Shown: one piece after another, positions 22,457-32,800 of the stretch
How the letters are laid out: each line of letters begins with the position of its first letter
How positions within the stretch are numbered: position 1 is the first letter of the stretch
NCBI RefSeq assembly: GCF_052116305.1
Contig: NZ_JBQKLI010000008.1
Span: forward strand, 44,845-108,844
From: JBQKLI01 sp012798975
GTDB lineage: Bacteria > Bacillota > Clostridia > Tissierellales > Peptoniphilaceae
Length of the DNA stretch: 64,000 nucleotides
Direction of reading: 5' to 3'
Translations under genes and position numbers: made by a program
Notes under the pieces: generated by a model
Told to the model about the DNA's origin: nothing
The model's input: only the letters and a program-made list of their open reading frames with translations
Databases searched by the model: none

Positions 22457-24778
22457 ATGAAAAGAATTGTTAGTTTGATTATGGCCTTTTCATTATTGCT
22501 TACTTTAGTCCCGGTGAATTCTTTTGCCAAGGATGAAGTATTCACTCAAGAGGTTCAAGAAAAATTTGATGAAAAAGGGTACATAGATGTACTGATCCAA
22601 ATGGAGGACGAGATCTATAATACGGAGCAGGTACTTCCCACAGATTCCAAGGATGAAGTTGTTCGAAAAAGAAAAGCAATTATACAGAATCTAAAAAACA
22701 ATGCAGATCAATCCCAAGAAGAAGTCTTGAGCTATCTTAGAGACGGACAGTCTACGAAGCAGGTAGATTTGTTAGAATCTTATTATAGTACGAATACGAT
22801 TCGCACCATTGCAAGAATAGATGTAATAGAAGATTTAGATCGTTTTAATAATATCGAGCAGATCAGCTTAAACGATACCCAAGAAACAAGGGGGTCACAA
22901 TCCGCCGGTGCAGGAAAAGAGTGGAATTTAGATGCGACGGATGTTAAGAAAACATGGGAAGCCTTTGGTACAAAGGGGGAAGGTGTTACGATAGGATTTA
23001 TCGACAGCGGCGCTTTTATCGATCATCCAGACCTAAAAGAAAGTTTCAGAGGATATAACAGCGAAACAAAAGAAATCACTACAGAAGGCCATTGGGAAGA
23101 TTTTGTAGCTAACAGAAAAATGCCTGTAGATGAACTTGGCCACGGTACAGCGATTACAGGAATCGCGGTAGGCGGAGACAAGAGCGGTACGTCCGTAGGC
23201 GTTGCTCCAGGCAGCAAGTGGATCGCGGCGAGAGCTTTCTCTACGGAGTTTTCTCTGAATACGAACTTAATAAAAGCGGGAGAGTGGATGCTTGCTCCAG
23301 ACGGTGATGTGAGCAAAGCGCCGGATGTTATTAATAATTCATGGGGCGGAAAATCCACGGATGAGAAATGGTTCAATAATCTTTTAGATGCATGGTTGGC
23401 AGCAGGAATTTTCCCTGTATTTGCAGCTGGAAATGAAAAAGGTCTTGCTGAAAAAGCTTCTATAGAAAATCCAGCAAGTCTATTAGATGCCTTTGCAGTA
23501 GGAGCAGTAGACTCCAATAAAATTATCGGGAACTTCTCTAAAAGAGGTCCTTCAGTGTTTGATCCTACAGCAACAGTGATTAAGCCGGAAGTGGTAGCGC
23601 CTGGGAAGTTTGTCTATACTACAAACAAAGCAGGAGGCTATTCCAACTGGACCGGCACTTCTATAGCCGCTCCTCATGTTGCCGGAGTTGTAGCTTTAAT
23701 GAAGTCTGTAAATAAAAATTTAAGCAATACACAAATTCGAAGAATATTAATAGAAACGGCAACTCCTTTGACAGATGCAGATTTTAATTCTACTCCGAAT
23801 ATGGCCTACGGATACGGCTTGGTAAATGCGTATAAAGCAGTTGAAAAAGCGAAACTTTCTCTTGAAACTTCGATTCCGATTGAACGAATTCAAGGAAAAG
23901 ACAGAATTGAAACTTCGTTAAAGATTTCAAACCGTTTCTATGAAACAGCGGATGTTGTCTATATTGCAAATGGTTTTCGTTTTTCTGACGGTTTAGCCAT
24001 GGGTCCTTTAACAAAAACAGAAGGAGAAGGACCTCTGCTTCTAGTAGATGACAGAGCGACACCGGCTGCCATAGCTGAGATTAAAAGATTAAAAGCGAAA
24101 AAGATTGTGATTATTGGCGGCGAAGGGGCAGTATCGAAAGAGGTTGAGAAGGGATTGGAATTAGGTACGGCGATAACACCTCTTCGACTAGGCGGCGAAA
24201 ACCGATTTGATACCAATAGAATTATCGCAGAAAGAATTTTCGATCAAAAAGAATCAGAAGAAATATTCCTTGTAAATGGAATGAATGGTGCTGATGCTTT
24301 AAGTATCTCGTCTCAAGCGACAAAATCAGGAATCCCTATTTTGTTAACAGACAAAAGTACGCTTCATAATGCAAGCAGCAGCTTTATTACTGAGAATGGA
24401 ATCAAAAAAGTTGTTATAATCGGTGGAAATGCTGCAGTTTCCAGCGATATCATTAAAGAGTTGGAAGAAAGCGGTATAACGGTTGAGGTTCACCAAGGCA
24501 CAGACCGTTTTGAAACGTCAGCTGTTGTCAATAGAGCCTATTATCCAAATGCCCGAACTGTTTATTTAGCGAATGGACTAAGAGGGGCAGATGCTCTTAC
24601 CATCAGTCCAAAGGCAGGATCTGAATCTTCGGCAATTCAGTTAGTGAAAAAAGGAAGTGTTTCAGAAAGTATCAGCAGCTATTTAAAAACTGCAAGTCCT
24701 GACAGGGTGTATATATTAGGCGGGAACGCTTCAATCGATGACAATAATAAATACAATATCGAAAAAATATTCCAGTAA
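22457..24778 (+). CDS. Secreted S8 (subtilisin-like) protease with three CWB2 cell-wall repeats
   Basis: This 773-residue exported protein starts with a signal peptide (KRIVSLIMAFSLLLTLVPV, cleavage likely after NSFA). An inhibitor-I9-like propeptide region (about residues 30-140) is followed by a complete subtilisin domain: Asp in IDSGAFIDHP near 182, His in LGHGTA near 228 and Ser in GTSIAAPHVAG near 402. From about residue 475 there are three CWB2 repeats, each with the signature (R)F-T, VYIANG/ADAL and VIIGG, which anchor Clostridioides Cwp proteins to a wall-attached anionic polymer. It is probably a cell-surface protease like Cwp-family enzymes. It is followed ten bases later by uridine phosphorylase, possibly by read-through. 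Confidence 0.93.
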   Translation: MKRIVSLIMAFSLLLTLVPVNSFAKDEVFTQEVQEKFDEKGYIDVLIQMEDEIYNTEQVLPTDSKDEVVRKRKAIIQNLKNNADQSQEEVLSYLRDGQSTKQVDLLESYYSTNTIRTIARIDVIEDLDRFNNIEQISLNDTQETRGSQSAGAGKEWNLDATDVKKTWEAFGTKGEGVTIGFIDSGAFIDHPDLKESFRGYNSETKEITTEGHWEDFVANRKMPVDELGHGTAITGIAVGGDKSGTSVGVAPGSKWIAARAFSTEFSLNTNLIKAGEWMLAPDGDVSKAPDVINNSWGGKSTDEKWFNNLLDAWLAAGIFPVFAAGNEKGLAEKASIENPASLLDAFAVGAVDSNKIIGNFSKRGPSVFDPTATVIKPEVVAPGKFVYTTNKAGGYSNWTGTSIAAPHVAGVVALMKSVNKNLSNTQIRRILIETATPLTDADFNSTPNMAYGYGLVNAYKAVEKAKLSLETSIPIERIQGKDRIETSLKISNRFYETADVVYIANGFRFSDGLAMGPLTKTEGEGPLLLVDDRATPAAIAEIKRLKAKKIVIIGGEGAVSKEVEKGLELGTAITPLRLGGENRFDTNRIIAERIFDQKESEEIFLVNGMNGADALSISSQATKSGIPILLTDKSTLHNASSSFITENGIKKVVIIGGNAAVSSDIIKELEESGITVEVHQGTDRFETSAVVNRAYYPNARTVYLANGLRGADALTISPKAGSESSAIQLVKKGSVSESISSYLKTASPDRVYILGGNASIDDNNKYNIEKIFQ

Positions 24779-24787
24779 GGAGTCTTT

Positions 24788-25564
24788 ATGGCTGATAATT
24801 TATTAGGAAACAAACAATATCATATCGGGCTTGAAAAAGGAGAAGCGGGGAGATATGTGATTCTTCCCGGGGATCCGAAAAGATGCGAAAAAATCGCTGC
24901 TTATTTTGATGATCCGGTCCTTTGTGCAGACAACAGAGAATATATCACGTATACAGGCTATCTTGAGGGAGAGAAAGTCTCTGTCACTTCTACGGGTATC
25001 GGAGGTCCTTCTGCAGCGATTGCTGTAGAGGAGTTGTACAAAATCGGTGCAGATACCTTCATACGGGTAGGGACATGCGGCGGAATGCAGCCGGAAGTAG
25101 AAGCAGGCGATATTGTGATTGCTTCCGGATCAGTTCGAATGGAAGGAACGACTCGCGAGTATGCTCCCATTGAGTTTCCGGCGGTATCCGATTTCAATTT
25201 GACTCAGTCCTTAGTGGAGGCCTGCAAAGAAAGCAAACGGAAATATCATTTAGGCGTTGTGTACTGCAAAGATTCTTTCTACGGACAGCACGATCCGTCA
25301 TCCAAACCAGTGTCCTATCAACTAGAAAATTATTGGGAAGCATGGAAAAGATGCGGTGTGCTGGCATCGGAAATGGAGTCGGCGGCATTGTTTGTAGTTT
25401 CTTCCTATCTTGGCGCAAGGGCTGCTGCAGTTTTCCTTTGTGTCAACAATCAGGAGCTCGCTGAAAAAGGTCTTCAAACATCAACAGCAGAAGATACGGA
25501 TCAAGCAATCCAAACGGCTATCGAAGCGTTGAGAATACAGATTAGGAAAGACGAAGAAATATAG
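24788..25564 (+). CDS. udp: Uridine phosphorylase
   Basis: This 258-residue enzyme cleaves uridine with phosphate into uracil and ribose-1-phosphate. The family motifs are present: YVILPGDPKRCEKIA near residues 23-37, IRVGTCGGMQPEVEAGDIVIA near 92-112 and the MESAALFVVSSYLGARAAAVF segment near 197-217 with the ribose-contacting Glu. The pattern fits uridine rather than purine phosphorylase. ATG 24788 follows AAGGAG. Downstream of the stop codon begin repeat families D and A. The position behind a protease gene suggests a scavenging setting, but that is only an inference. Confidence 0.92.
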   Translation: MADNLLGNKQYHIGLEKGEAGRYVILPGDPKRCEKIAAYFDDPVLCADNREYITYTGYLEGEKVSVTSTGIGGPSAAIAVEELYKIGADTFIRVGTCGGMQPEVEAGDIVIASGSVRMEGTTREYAPIEFPAVSDFNLTQSLVEACKESKRKYHLGVVYCKDSFYGQHDPSSKPVSYQLENYWEAWKRCGVLASEMESAALFVVSSYLGARAAAVFLCVNNQELAEKGLQTSTAEDTDQAIQTAIEALRIQIRKDEEI

Positions 25565-25590
25565 AGTGAAGTGTGAAAGAGTGGAGTTGA
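25564..25590 (+). repeat. Repeat family D copy
   Basis: GAGTGAAGTGTGAAAGAGTG followed by GAGTTG, directly behind the udp stop codon, closely matches the copy after glgB. Confidence 0.7.
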
Positions 25591-25686
25591 AGACGAAAAT
25601 AAAAAGGATATTTATTTTCTACATTTGATAAAGACAATTCTTCAGATGTTTTACTTTTATAAAAATGTAATTTATTATTGCAAAAG

Positions 25687-25760
25687 ACTCCCCTGCTTTT
25701 AAGCGTTGGGGGTGTAAAAGGAGGGGGTCTGGGGGAGGGGATGAGGGCGAATCGCAACGC
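25687..25760. repeat. Repeat family A, copy 2
   Basis: The core 25703-25760 starts GCGTTG and ends CAACGC and matches 5702-5758 with few differences, including one extra G. The shared sequence also covers the preceding CTCCCCTG-like part. Confidence 0.8.
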
Positions 25761-25882
25761 TCTTTATCCTCCCTCAGGGCTGGAAGTTCAAGCCTCTCTC
25801 TCAAATAAATAAACTGACAAAAAAGATAAAAATCAAGAATTAGCGCTAGAGTTTCAGAAAGAAAAAAACAGTATGAATATGT

Positions 25883-25936
25883 AAATCCTTTGGATTTTGT
25901 GATGATGGAAACCTCTTATATATTGAGAGGTTTTTT
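25883..25936 (+). terminator. Terminator between udp and rpoB, with a preceding small hairpin
   Basis: AAACCTCT (25909-25916) pairs with AGAGGTTT (25926-25933) and runs into T's. AAATCC-TTT-GGATTT at 25883-25898 forms a second small hairpin just before it. Confidence 0.75.
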
Positions 25937-25967
25937 CCTGTCTTGAAAATAAAATGGAAGTAAAATA

Positions 25968-26012
25968 TTGACAGGCTATCGGGATTTTGATAGAATGGTA
26001 AAATGCTATAAT
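25968..26012 (+). promoter_or_regulatory. rpoBC promoters (two overlapping candidates)
   Basis: TTGACA (25968-25973) and TAGAAT (25991-25996) are exactly 17 bp apart, an almost ideal sigma-A promoter. A second, extended -10 box TGCTATAAT (26004-26012) lies just downstream. Having a strong promoter directly before rpoB fits its separation from rplJ-rplL. Confidence 0.8.
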
Positions 26013-26102
26013 AGACAAGAATGGAGAAGTACGCAATTATTCTCTATTTTGATGGAAATGTAAATCTTTAAAGCTTGGAAATTAAAGAGGGGTGAATGGT
26101 TG

Positions 26103-29100
26103 ATGCATACTGAAAAGTATGGAATTACGGAGAGAGTCAGCTTCTCCAGGATTCAGAATGTATTAGGGCTGCCGAACTTGATTGCTGTCCAAACAGATAG
26201 TTATCGCTGGTTTATTGATGAGGGAATACGTGAATGCTTTAATGATATTAGTCCCATTTCAGATTACGCAGGAAGCCTTGTACTGGAATTTGTAGATTAC
26301 TATATGGAAGACACACCTAAATATTCGGAACAAGAGGCAAAGGATAGAGATACAAACTATTCTTGTCCGCTTAAGGTGAAGGTTCGACTTATTAATAAAG
26401 AAACGGGAGAAGTAAAAGAACAGGAAGTGTTCATGGGAGATATGCCTCTTATGACGGAATCCGGTACTTTTATTATAAATGGAGCAGAAAGAGTTATTGT
26501 CAGTCAATTAGTTCGTAGTCCGGGTGTATACTATGCAGATGAAATAGACAAATCTGGAAACAGAATTTTTTCATCTACAGTAATCCCAAACAGAGGAGCT
26601 TGGCTGGAATACAGTACAGATGCAAATAATGTTATCAACGTACGTATCGATAAAACTCGAAAACTGCCGGTAACAACTTTAGTTCGAGCACTTATTTTCA
26701 ACTCCGATGAGGAGATCTTGGAGGCTTTAGGCGATACACCGGAAGTGCGCGTTACTCTTGAAAAAGAAGTTTCGAAAACACAAGAAGAAGCCTTGATAGA
26801 AATTTATAAAAAACTGAAACCAGGAGATCCTGCTGCCCTAGAAAGTGCAGAGCCATTAATAAATAATTTATTTTTCGACAGCCGACGATATGATTTAGCA
26901 AAAGTAGGCCGTTATAAATTCAATAAAAAATTAGCCCTAAGAGACCGTATTACAAACACGACTTCAAAATCCGATATTATCAATGAAGATACTGGAGAGA
27001 TTCTTGTTACGGCTGGTGAATCTATAGATCTAGAGAAAGCTATTGAAATCGAAAATGCCGGTATCAACCGCGTGGATGTTATGCTGGAAGGCCAGACTGC
27101 ACGAGTCATCGGAAATCATTTTGTAGATATCGAAGCTTTTGATTTGGAATTTGATACTTCAGATCTGAATTTATCTCAAAAAATCTACTATCCGGTAATG
27201 GCAGAAATTTTAGATGAGTTCGATACACCGGAAGACATCAAAAAAGCGATGATCGAGAGACAAAAAGAGTTGTCGCCGATTCATATTACCCACTCTGATA
27301 TCCTAGCAACTGTCAGCTATCAATTCAATCTGTTCCAAGGAATTGGAACGGTAGATGATATCGACCATTTAGGAAACAGAAGAGTGCGTTCTGTTGGAGA
27401 ACTTCTTCAAAATCAGTTCCGTATCGGTTTATCCCGTATGGAAAGAGTTGTCAGAGAAAGAATGTCGACTCAAGATTTAGATCTTGCGACTCCGCAAGGA
27501 TTAATCAATGTCCGCCCTGTAGTGGCTTCTATAAAAGAATTCTTCGGTTCATCACAGTTGTCCCAGTTCATGGATCAGATGAATCCCCTTGCAGAGCTTA
27601 CTCATAAAAGAAGAATGTCAGCCTTAGGACCTGGCGGTCTTTCCAGAGACCGTGCCGGCGCCGAAGTAAGAGACGTTCATGATTCTCACTACGGAAGAAT
27701 CTGTCCGATAGAGACTCCGGAAGGACCGAATATCGGTTTGATTACTTCTATGACCACATATGCACGTATTAATTCATATGGTTTCTTAGAGACCCCTTAT
27801 AGAAAGGTGGACAAGGAAACAGGTATTGTAACAGATACTATGGAATATCTTACTGCAGATGTAGAGGATCATTATATTATCGCTCAAGCCAACGAACCTT
27901 TAGATGAAAATTCCAGATTTATAAATGAAAAAGTATCAGGCCGCGGTTTCTATGGAGAAAATGATATTTATCCTAGAGAAAAAATAGACTATATGGACGT
28001 TAGCCCGCAGCAGATTGTTTCTGTTGGTACAGCGATGATTCCATTCCTTGAAAACGACGATGCGACTCGTGCCTTGATGGGTTCGAACATGCAGCGTCAG
28101 GCGGTTCCTCTTCTTAAGACAGAAGCGCCTATCATCGGAACAGGAGTAGAACATAAAGCTGCATTAGACTCGGGAGTTGTGGTTAAATCCAGAGTGGAAG
28201 GTACTGTTACAAAAGTTTCCGGAAACGAAATTCAGGTTACAGCAGACGAGGATAGAAAAATTCATAGATATAAAGTGTTAAAATTCAAGCGTTCCAACCA
28301 AGGAACTACATTTAACCAGCGTCCGATCGTAAGAATAGGAGATCATGTTCACGAGAATCAGATTCTTGCAGATGGTCCTAGTACAAACGACGGAGAAATC
28401 GCTCTTGGGAAAAATCTTCTTGTTGCCTTCATGACATGGGAGGGTTACAACTACGAGGATGCGATTTTATTAAATGAAAAACTTGTTATCGACGATGTAT
28501 TAACATCTGTTCATATAGAAGAGCACGAAAGCGAAGCAAGAGAAACAAAACTTGGACCGGAAGAAATCACAAAAGATATTCCAAATGTCAGCGAAGAGAT
28601 GAGAAAAGATCTTGACGACAGAGGAATTATCCGTGTGGGTGCTGAAGTTACAAGCGGAGATATTCTTGTAGGAAAAGTAACTCCAAAAGGAGAAACAGAA
28701 CTTTCTGCAGAAGAAAGACTTTTGAGAGCAATCTTTGGAGAAAAAGCAAGAGAAGTAAGAGATACTTCTTTGAGAGTTCCCCATGGAGAAACAGGTCTTG
28801 TTGTCGACGTTAAAACTTACAGCCGTGCGAATGGAGATGAATTGTCTCCAGGTGTAAACCAGGTTGTCCGTGTGTATGTTGCAGCGAAAAGAAAGATCAT
28901 GGTAGGAGATAAGATGTGCGGACGACACGGAAACAAAGGTGTCGTTTCAAGAATCCTTCCTATGGAAGATATGCCTTATCTTCCAGACGGTACACCTGTT
29001 CAAGTTGTATTGAACCCGCTAGGGGTACCTTCCCGAATGAACTTGGGACAGATCCTAGAGGTGCATTTAGGACTTGCAGCAAGCAAATTAGACTGGAAAG

Positions 29101-29786
29101 TTGCGACTCCGGTATTCGACGGAGCAAGCGACTGGGATATCGTGGATGCTTTAAAAGAAGCAGGCTATCCTGAAACAGGTAAAATTTGGTTAAGAGACGG
29201 AAGAACAGGGGAAGAATTCGATAATCCTGTTACTGTCGGCTATATGTATATGCTTAAACTTCACCACATGGTAGATGAAAAAATCCATGCTCGTTCCATC
29301 GGACCTTATTCTCTTGTAACGCAGCAGCCTCTAGGAGGAAAAGCGCAGTTCGGAGGACAAAGATTCGGAGAGATGGAGGTATGGGCATTAGAAGCATATG
29401 GTGCCGCTCATACCCTTCAAGAAATATTGACTGTAAAATCCGATGATATTGTAGGTCGAGTGAAGACGTACGAATCTATTGTTAAGAATGAAAATATTTC
29501 AGAGCCTGGCATACCAGAATCTTTCAAAGTTCTTATAAAAGAATTACAGGCATTGTCTTTGGATGTAAAACTTTTAGATAAAGAGAAAAAAGAAATATCT
29601 TTAAAAGAAAATGAAGAAAATGCTATTAAATTTAGACATATAGAAGAAATGGATCAAAAAGACAAAGAACCGACTGAAAAAGCCAAAGAAGCTACAGAGG
29701 ATATTTTCGTGGAAAGCGAAGAGACTGTAGAAAAAGCAGAAGAGGGTACAGTAGAAGAAACTGTTGAAGAAGAGATTAACGAATAA
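26103..29786 (+). CDS. rpoB: DNA-directed RNA polymerase beta subunit
   Basis: This 1227-residue protein is the beta subunit of RNA polymerase. The rifampicin pocket reads SSQLSQFMDQMNPLAEL then THKRRMSALGPGG, with the key Gln, Asp, His, Arg and Ser positions all in the wild-type state, so rifampicin sensitivity is expected. CPIETPEGPNIGLI and the C-terminal GGKAQFGGQRFGEMEVWALEA motif are intact. The last 60 residues form an acidic tail of Glu and Lys. ATG 26103 is preferred over the adjoining TTG 26100. The usual upstream rplJ-rplL genes are absent; udp and repeats are there instead. Confidence 0.98.
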   Translation: MHTEKYGITERVSFSRIQNVLGLPNLIAVQTDSYRWFIDEGIRECFNDISPISDYAGSLVLEFVDYYMEDTPKYSEQEAKDRDTNYSCPLKVKVRLINKETGEVKEQEVFMGDMPLMTESGTFIINGAERVIVSQLVRSPGVYYADEIDKSGNRIFSSTVIPNRGAWLEYSTDANNVINVRIDKTRKLPVTTLVRALIFNSDEEILEALGDTPEVRVTLEKEVSKTQEEALIEIYKKLKPGDPAALESAEPLINNLFFDSRRYDLAKVGRYKFNKKLALRDRITNTTSKSDIINEDTGEILVTAGESIDLEKAIEIENAGINRVDVMLEGQTARVIGNHFVDIEAFDLEFDTSDLNLSQKIYYPVMAEILDEFDTPEDIKKAMIERQKELSPIHITHSDILATVSYQFNLFQGIGTVDDIDHLGNRRVRSVGELLQNQFRIGLSRMERVVRERMSTQDLDLATPQGLINVRPVVASIKEFFGSSQLSQFMDQMNPLAELTHKRRMSALGPGGLSRDRAGAEVRDVHDSHYGRICPIETPEGPNIGLITSMTTYARINSYGFLETPYRKVDKETGIVTDTMEYLTADVEDHYIIAQANEPLDENSRFINEKVSGRGFYGENDIYPREKIDYMDVSPQQIVSVGTAMIPFLENDDATRALMGSNMQRQAVPLLKTEAPIIGTGVEHKAALDSGVVVKSRVEGTVTKVSGNEIQVTADEDRKIHRYKVLKFKRSNQGTTFNQRPIVRIGDHVHENQILADGPSTNDGEIALGKNLLVAFMTWEGYNYEDAILLNEKLVIDDVLTSVHIEEHESEARETKLGPEEITKDIPNVSEEMRKDLDDRGIIRVGAEVTSGDILVGKVTPKGETELSAEERLLRAIFGEKAREVRDTSLRVPHGETGLVVDVKTYSRANGDELSPGVNQVVRVYVAAKRKIMVGDKMCGRHGNKGVVSRILPMEDMPYLPDGTPVQVVLNPLGVPSRMNLGQILEVHLGLAASKLDWKVATPVFDGASDWDIVDALKEAGYPETGKIWLRDGRTGEEFDNPVTVGYMYMLKLHHMVDEKIHARSIGPYSLVTQQPLGGKAQFGGQRFGEMEVWALEAYGAAHTLQEILTVKSDDIVGRVKTYESIVKNENISEPGIPESFKVLIKELQALSLDVKLLDKEKKEISLKENEENAIKFRHIEEMDQKDKEPTEKAKEATEDIFVESEETVEKAEEGTVEETVEEEINE

Positions 29787-29818
29787 TCGCGAGAACGCAA
29801 TAGAAAGGAGAGGGCTCC

Positions 29819-32800
29819 TTGGTAGAATTAACAAATTTTAATTCAATGAAGATAGGTTTAGCTTCACCGGAGAAAATCAGATCTTGGTCTCGGGGAGAAG
29901 TAAAAAAACCGGAGACAATCAACTATAGAACCTTAAAGCCTGAAAAAGACGGTTTATTTTGCGAGAAAATTTTTGGACCGCAAAAAGACTGGGAATGCAG
30001 CTGCGGTAAATACAAACGAATCCGTTATAAAGGTGTTGTTTGTGAAAAATGCGGGGTAGAGGTTACAACTTCTAAGGTCCGCAGAGAGAGGATGGGGCAT
30101 ATCGAGCTTGCCTCACCTGTTTCTCATATTTGGTATTTTAAAGGAATTCCATCTAGAATGGGACTTCTTCTGGATATGAGTCCTAGAGCATTAGAAAAAG
30201 TATTGTATTTTGCCAGCTATATTGTAATCGATGCAGGAGATACTGAGTTTTTTGAAAAGCAGCTTCTAACAGAATACGAGTATATGGAAGCCTGCGAAAA
30301 TTATATAGAAGGTCAAGACTTTGTAGCGGGTATGGGTGCCGAAGCGATTAAAGAACTTTTAGAAAAAATCGACTTGGAAGCGGAATTTAAAGAATTGGAA
30401 GATGAACTGGAAACAGCTACAGGCCAAAAAAAAATCCGTATTCTAAGAAGACTAGAAGTAGTTAATGCTTTCCGCGAGTCTGGAAATGATCCTACATGGA
30501 TGATTCTAGATGCGATGCCGGTTATTCCTCCAGATCTGCGACCTATGGTTCAGCTAGAAGGAGGCCGCTTTGCAACAAGCGACTTAAACGACTTATACCG
30601 CCGTGTAATCAACCGAAACAACCGTTTGAAAAGACTGTTGGATATCGGTGCTCCAGATATTATTGTTCGAAACGAAAAAAGAATGCTTCAAGAGTCTGTT
30701 GACGATTTGATCGATAACGGAAGACGAGGAAAACCTGTTACAGGCCCTGGAAACAGACCTCTAAAAAGTTTATCCGATATGCTTAAGGGTAAAAACGGAC
30801 GTTTCCGTCAAAACTTGTTAGGTAAAAGGGTAGACTACTCAGGACGTTCTGTAATCGTTGTTGGACCGAAACTTAAATTCAACCAGTGCGGTCTGCCGAA
30901 AACAATGGCGTTAGAACTATTCAAACCTTTTGTAATGAAAGAGCTTGTAAATAGAGATATCGCTCATAATATTAAAAACGCTAAAAAAATGGTGGAGAGA
31001 AAGAATTCTAAAGTATGGGATGTCTTAGAAGATGTTATCAAAGACCATCCAGTCCTATTAAACAGAGCCCCTACTCTTCACAGACTAGGTATCCAAGCAT
31101 TTGAGCCTGTTCTTGTAGACGGTAAAGCGATTAAGCTTCATCCATTGGCTTGTACAGCTTATAATGCGGACTTCGACGGAGACCAGATGGCGGTCCATCT
31201 TCCTTTATCTGCAGAAGCTCAAGCAGAAGCACGTCTTCTAATGATGAGTACAAATAATATTTTAGCGCCGAAAGACGGTAAGCCGATCACAACACCATCT
31301 CAGGATATGGTATTGGGTGCATATTATTTAACTCGAGGAAAAGATGAAGAAAGAGCCGAATTTAAAGAAAAAATCAAAGCAGATGCTTTTGCAGTTCCGC
31401 TGTTTACAGATATAGACGAACTGAAAAAGAGTTATCAGCTTGGAAATGTTGGTCTTCACGACTTTGTAAGGGTTCGAGTTTATAATAAGAATCTTGAGAA
31501 AAGTAGACCTGTATTGTCTACAGTAGGAAGATTTATTTTCAACGAAAAGATTCCTCAAGATTTAGGTTTTGTTAATCGTGAAGAAAAACCATTTAAACTT
31601 GAAATCGACAAACTGGTAGGCAAGAAAGAGTTGGAAGAGATTATTCACCGCTGTTATGAAAAACACGGCAATATTATCACTTCAGAACTTCTGGATTATA
31701 TTAAATCTTTAGGATATAAATATTCTACAATAGGTGCTGTCACCATCTCCATGGGTGATATCAACGTTCCGGAATCAAAACCCTCTATCCTTCTACAAGG
31801 GGATAAAAGAGTAGAGGAATACGAGAACCTTTATCGTACAGGTATGATTTCCGATGAAGAACGTTATAATTTCGTTATCAAGATCTGGGGAGAAGTCACA
31901 GACGAATTGACAAATACCTTGATGAGAGACCTTGATGATGATAATAACCTTGCGATCATGGCCAACTCTGGTGCCCGTGGTAGTAAAAACCAGATCAGAC
32001 AGCTGGGCGGTATGCGTGGTTTGATGAGTTCTGCAGCCGGCAGAACAATCGAAATTCCAATCAAATCCAACTTCCGTGAAGGTTTAACAGTACAGGAATT
32101 CTTTATCTCAACTCACGGTTCCAGAAAAGGACTTTCCGACACAGCCTTAAGAACAGCGGATTCAGGATACTTGACAAGAAGAATGGTTGACGTTTCCCAA
32201 GATGTTATCGTAACGGAACAAGACTGCGGTACCGATCAATATATTACAGTTCGCGACTTTATGGAAGGAAACGAATTGATAGAAGGAATCGGAAGCAGAG
32301 TTGTTGGACGTTTCGCTTTTGAAGATGTATTGGATTTAGATACTGGGGAAATAATCGTTCAGAAAAACGAATTAATCACCAGCGATATTGCAGACAAGAT
32401 CGTTGAGAAAAATATAAAAGAAGTAAAAGTACGGTCCGTACTTGGATGTAAAACAAAATACGGAGTTTGTGCTAAGTGCTACGGCAAGAACTTAGCTACA
32501 GGAAAAGCTGTAAATATAGGGGAAGCTGTTGGAACGATAGCAGCTCAGTCTATTGGAGAGCCGGGTACTCAGCTTACAATGAGAACTTTCCACTCCGGAG
32601 GAATCGCCGGTGTTGGAATCACACAAGGTTTGCCTCGTGTGGAGGAGCTTTTCGAAGCAAGAAAGCCGAAAGGTCTTGCTTATATTACAGAGATTTCAGG
32701 TACTGTAGAAGTTGTAGATAATAAGAAAAGAAATGATATTATCGTAAGAGCCGAGGATGGAGAAGAAAAAACTTATGCCATTCCATATGGCTCCCGCTTA

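Noticed and set aside
25761..26102. Ribosomal protein L10-type autoregulatory leader before rpoB
   Set aside because: There is no rplJ-rplL nearby and no such structure; the region holds only a terminator and promoters.
28500..28928. 142-codon minus-strand frame inside rpoB
   Set aside because: It is a shadow of highly conserved rpoB sequence, with Ser/Phe/Cys-rich nonsense composition.
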